Assembly: GCA_002315235.1 (NCBI GenBank)
Contig: DCGK01000137.1
Span: 1 to 11,378 of the forward strand
Direction of reading: 5' to 3'
Length of the DNA stretch: 11,378 nt
DNA from: Ruminococcus sp. UBA1780
GTDB taxonomy: Bacteria > Bacillota > Clostridia > Oscillospirales > Ruminococcaceae
Part shown: piece by piece, positions 9,612-11,378 of the stretch
Layout: each line of letters begins with the position of its first letter
Numbering within the stretch: position 1 is the stretch's first letter
Made by a program: the position numbers and the translations under genes
Notes under the pieces: generated by a model
The model's input: the letters and a program-made list of their open reading frames with translations, nothing else
The model's database searches: none
What the model was told of the DNA's origin: nothing

Positions 9612-10622
9612 ATGATAGAATTTAAAAATGTTGAAGTCTCTTTTAAGTATAAGGGACAGACAGTAAAAGCAGTGGACAATGTGTCCTTTGAAATACCGGA
9701 AGGTTCAGTATTCGGTATTGTAGGCGGAAGCGGTGCAGGTAAAAGTACACTTCTCAGAACAATAAACGGTCTTCAGAGCGTATCAGGCGGAAGCGTCATT
9801 TCTGACGGAAAGGATGTCGCAAAGCTCAAAGGCTCCGCACTCAGGGAATACAGAAAAAATGTCGGAATGATATTCCAGCACTTTAATCTTGCAGAAAGCA
9901 GAACTGTTTACAGGAACATTGCTTTTACACTTGAAAGTGCAGGCTGGAAAAAGGAGGACATAGACAAAAGAGTAACTGAACTTCTTGAATTTGTTAACCT
10001 TTCCGACAAGCGTGATACTTATCCGGGAAAGCTTTCAGGCGGTCAGAAGCAGCGTGTTGCCATAGCAAGAGCACTTGCAAACAACACAAAGATTCTTCTC
10101 TGCGATGAACCGACTTCAGCACTTGACGCTGAAACGACAGCATCAGTTCTGGAGCTTCTCAAAAAAGTAAACAGCGAACTGAACGTTACCATAGTAATAA
10201 TCACTCATGAGCTTGACGTTGTAAAGAACATCTGTGACCGGGTTGCAGTAATGAACAGCGGTAAACTTGAGGAGCTTGGCGATGTATATCAGGTATTTAC
10301 AGCACCTGAATCAGAGTTTACAGAGCAGCTTATTTCTCATACAAATGACTTTACTATTCCTGAGTACATTACAGATGATCTTGACGGTGAAATTATCAGA
10401 CTCACATATCAGGGCAGGAAAGCCAAGAATCCGGTTCTTTCCGAAACTGCAAGGGAGTATAACGTCAATTACAATATTCTTCACGGCAAAATCGAATATA
10501 TCGGTGAAAAGCCGCTCGGGATTCTTTATGTAAATATTATCGGTGACAAAGATTCCAGAGAAGCTGCAATCAAAGCACTGGAATCAAAAGTTGAGAGACT
10601 GGAGGTAGTTGCAAATGCTTAA
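9612..10622 (+). CDS. metN: Methionine-type ABC importer ATPase with C-terminal NIL domain
   Basis: A 336-residue ATP-binding subunit that drives import through MetI. It has Walker A GGSGAGKST (38-46), Q-loop Q89, signature LSGGQ (141-145), Walker B ILLCDEP (161-167, D165/E166), D-loop SALD (169-172) and switch H199. Residues about 255-332 form the ACT-like NIL domain, which in E. coli MetN binds methionine and inhibits transport at high internal levels. Length fits the family (about 340). The ATG at 9612 is preferred: GGAG (9599-9602) sits 9 nt upstream, and the protein then begins MIEFKNVEVSF as expected. In-frame ATGs at 9576 and 9597 lack good ribosome binding sites, and the former lies within the hairpin. 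It overlaps metI by 8 nt. Confidence 0.95.
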   Translation: MIEFKNVEVSFKYKGQTVKAVDNVSFEIPEGSVFGIVGGSGAGKSTLLRTINGLQSVSGGSVISDGKDVAKLKGSALREYRKNVGMIFQHFNLAESRTVYRNIAFTLESAGWKKEDIDKRVTELLEFVNLSDKRDTYPGKLSGGQKQRVAIARALANNTKILLCDEPTSALDAETTASVLELLKKVNSELNVTIVIITHELDVVKNICDRVAVMNSGKLEELGDVYQVFTAPESEFTEQLISHTNDFTIPEYITDDLDGEIIRLTYQGRKAKNPVLSETAREYNVNYNILHGKIEYIGEKPLGILYVNIIGDKDSREAAIKALESKVERLEVVANA

Positions 10623-11277
10623 TTCAATATGGAATGTACGTGAGGAAATATTCAAATCACTTGGTGAGACAGCGTACATGGTTGTTATTTCACTTGTTTT
10701 CGGAATTATAGCCGGCGGACTTCTCGGCCTTCTGCTTTTTGCCACATCAAATCCGCTTTTTATAAAGAATAAGGTAATCAACAAGATTACAGGTGCGGTT
10801 CTGAATATTATTCAGAGTCTTCCGTTCCTTATCCTCATGATTTTCCTTCTTCCGCTTTCCAAACTTATCGTCGGAACAAAAATCGGTACAACAGCCGTAA
10901 TAGTTCCGCTTTCAATATCTGCTGTGGCTTTTTTTGCAAGACTTTCCGAAAGCTCATTTGCAGCTGTTAATAACGGCGTTCTTGAAGCATATATTGCTTC
11001 AGGAGCAGGCAAATTAAGCGTAATCTTCAGGATTCTTATTCCGGAAGCTCTTTCTTCACTTATAGTAAACATTACTGTTACAACAATTACAGTTCTCGGA
11101 TTTTCTGCGATGTCCGGACTTGTAGGCGGCGGCGGTCTTGGCGATCTGGCGTACAGATACGGTTATCAGAGATATCAGACAGAAATCATGATTGCCTGCG
11201 TTGTAATACTTGTAGTACTCGTTCAGCTTATCCAGCTGACAGGCGAGAAAATTGCAAAGAGTGTAAGCAGAAAATAA
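10615..11277 (+). CDS. metI: Methionine-type ABC importer permease
   Basis: A 220-residue integral membrane subunit. It has about five hydrophobic helices (roughly 18-43, 58-82, 90-110, 146-170 and 190-208), matching the five-helix MetI fold and usual length near 215-220. The cytoplasmic EAA coupling loop that docks with MetN is at about 124-145 (EAYIASGAG then RILIPEA). The FSAMSGLVGGGGLGDLAYRYGYQRY stretch, split across residues 163-187, is highly typical of MetI. The ATG at 10615 is chosen over the in-frame TTG at 10609 because GGAGG (10601-10605) is 9 nt upstream. The start overlaps the end of metN by 8 nt, so the two are translationally coupled. Confidence 0.95.
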   Translation: MLNSIWNVREEIFKSLGETAYMVVISLVFGIIAGGLLGLLLFATSNPLFIKNKVINKITGAVLNIIQSLPFLILMIFLLPLSKLIVGTKIGTTAVIVPLSISAVAFFARLSESSFAAVNNGVLEAYIASGAGKLSVIFRILIPEALSSLIVNITVTTITVLGFSAMSGLVGGGGLGDLAYRYGYQRYQTEIMIACVVILVVLVQLIQLTGEKIAKSVSRK

Positions 11278-11304
11278 AACTAAGATATCTTCAATTCTAT
11301 CATC

Positions 11305-11351
11305 TAAAAACTCAGGAGGGAGAGCGGCCAATGCTTTTTCCCTCCTGAGTT
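11305..11351 (-). terminator. Long hairpin downstream of metI; terminator, better on the minus strand
   Basis: AACTCAGGAGGGA (11309-11321) and TCCCTCCTGAGTT (11339-11351) form a perfect 13-bp stem around a 17-nt loop. On the plus strand no U-tract follows the stem. On the minus strand a run of T (complement of 11306-11310) follows, so it fits a terminator for a gene converging from the right. It may also stop or protect the metI message. Confidence 0.6.
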
Positions 11352-11378
11352 GCGTTCAAAGCTCTGCTTTTAACAAGC
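11352..11378. other. Window end with small hairpin
   Basis: AAAGC (11358-11362) and GCTTT (11366-11370) form a 5-bp stem with a 3-nt loop, followed by TAACAAGC. It could add to metI termination. No gene is visible. Confidence 0.3.

Noticed and set aside
11331..11348. Five-codon mini-ORF in the hairpin after metI
   Set aside because: Its ribosome-binding sequence is buried in a 13-bp stem and it ends in the other arm; probably coincidental.

Overview
The window reads as a chromosomal segment of a low-to-moderate-GC Gram-positive anaerobe of the Clostridia. A Ruminococcus-like member of the Oscillospirales is my best guess, by inference only, since there is no rRNA or marker gene here. The grounds are near-universal AGGAGG/AAGGGG ribosome binding sites about 8-10 nt from the start codons, SigA-type promoters with extended -10 boxes, lipobox-type solute-binding proteins, a clostridial SPKTG-type sortase signal, and short intergenic regions with intrinsic terminators. 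No rRNA, tRNA, CRISPR array, transposase or phage gene was found.

Layout, left to right. Bases 2-61 are probably the tail of an upstream gene, closed by a terminator. Next come an XRE-type regulator with a zinc ribbon (214-978), a GlsB/YeaQ-type small membrane protein with a long structured leader (1304-1582), and two translationally coupled small membrane proteins I do not recognise (1910-2595). metY, an O-acetylhomoserine sulfhydrylase, follows (2903-4186). Two genes then lie on the minus strand: a lone sugar-type solute-binding lipoprotein (7595-6372) and a membrane GGDEF-EAL protein (6344-4383). They form one operon whose promoter diverges from that of a pyridoxamine-phosphate-oxidase-like flavoprotein gene (7810-8217). 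After the flavoprotein stop codon, in the same frame, lies the C-terminal remnant of a sortase-anchored surface protein (8218-8448). The window ends with a methionine-type ABC importer operon ordered metQ-metN-metI (8704-11277).

Two functional themes appear. The first is sulfur amino acid supply: metY makes homocysteine from O-acetylhomoserine and sulfide, and metQNI imports methionine. Both units carry a similar 21-bp element upstream (17 of 21 positions identical). It lies upstream of the predicted transcription starts, so it points to a shared DNA-binding regulator rather than a SAM riboswitch. The second is nutrient-linked c-di-GMP signalling: the GGDEF half of the minus-strand protein has lost key residues while the EAL half looks complete, and the gene is co-transcribed with a solute-binding protein that has no permease nearby.

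The most novel candidates are the coupled small membrane protein pair with an EHxxHGE motif, the solute-binding-protein/EAL signalling pair, the shared met operator, the in-frame surface-anchor remnant, and a short repeat (TTAAGGAANCACTGA) that recurs just after genes.
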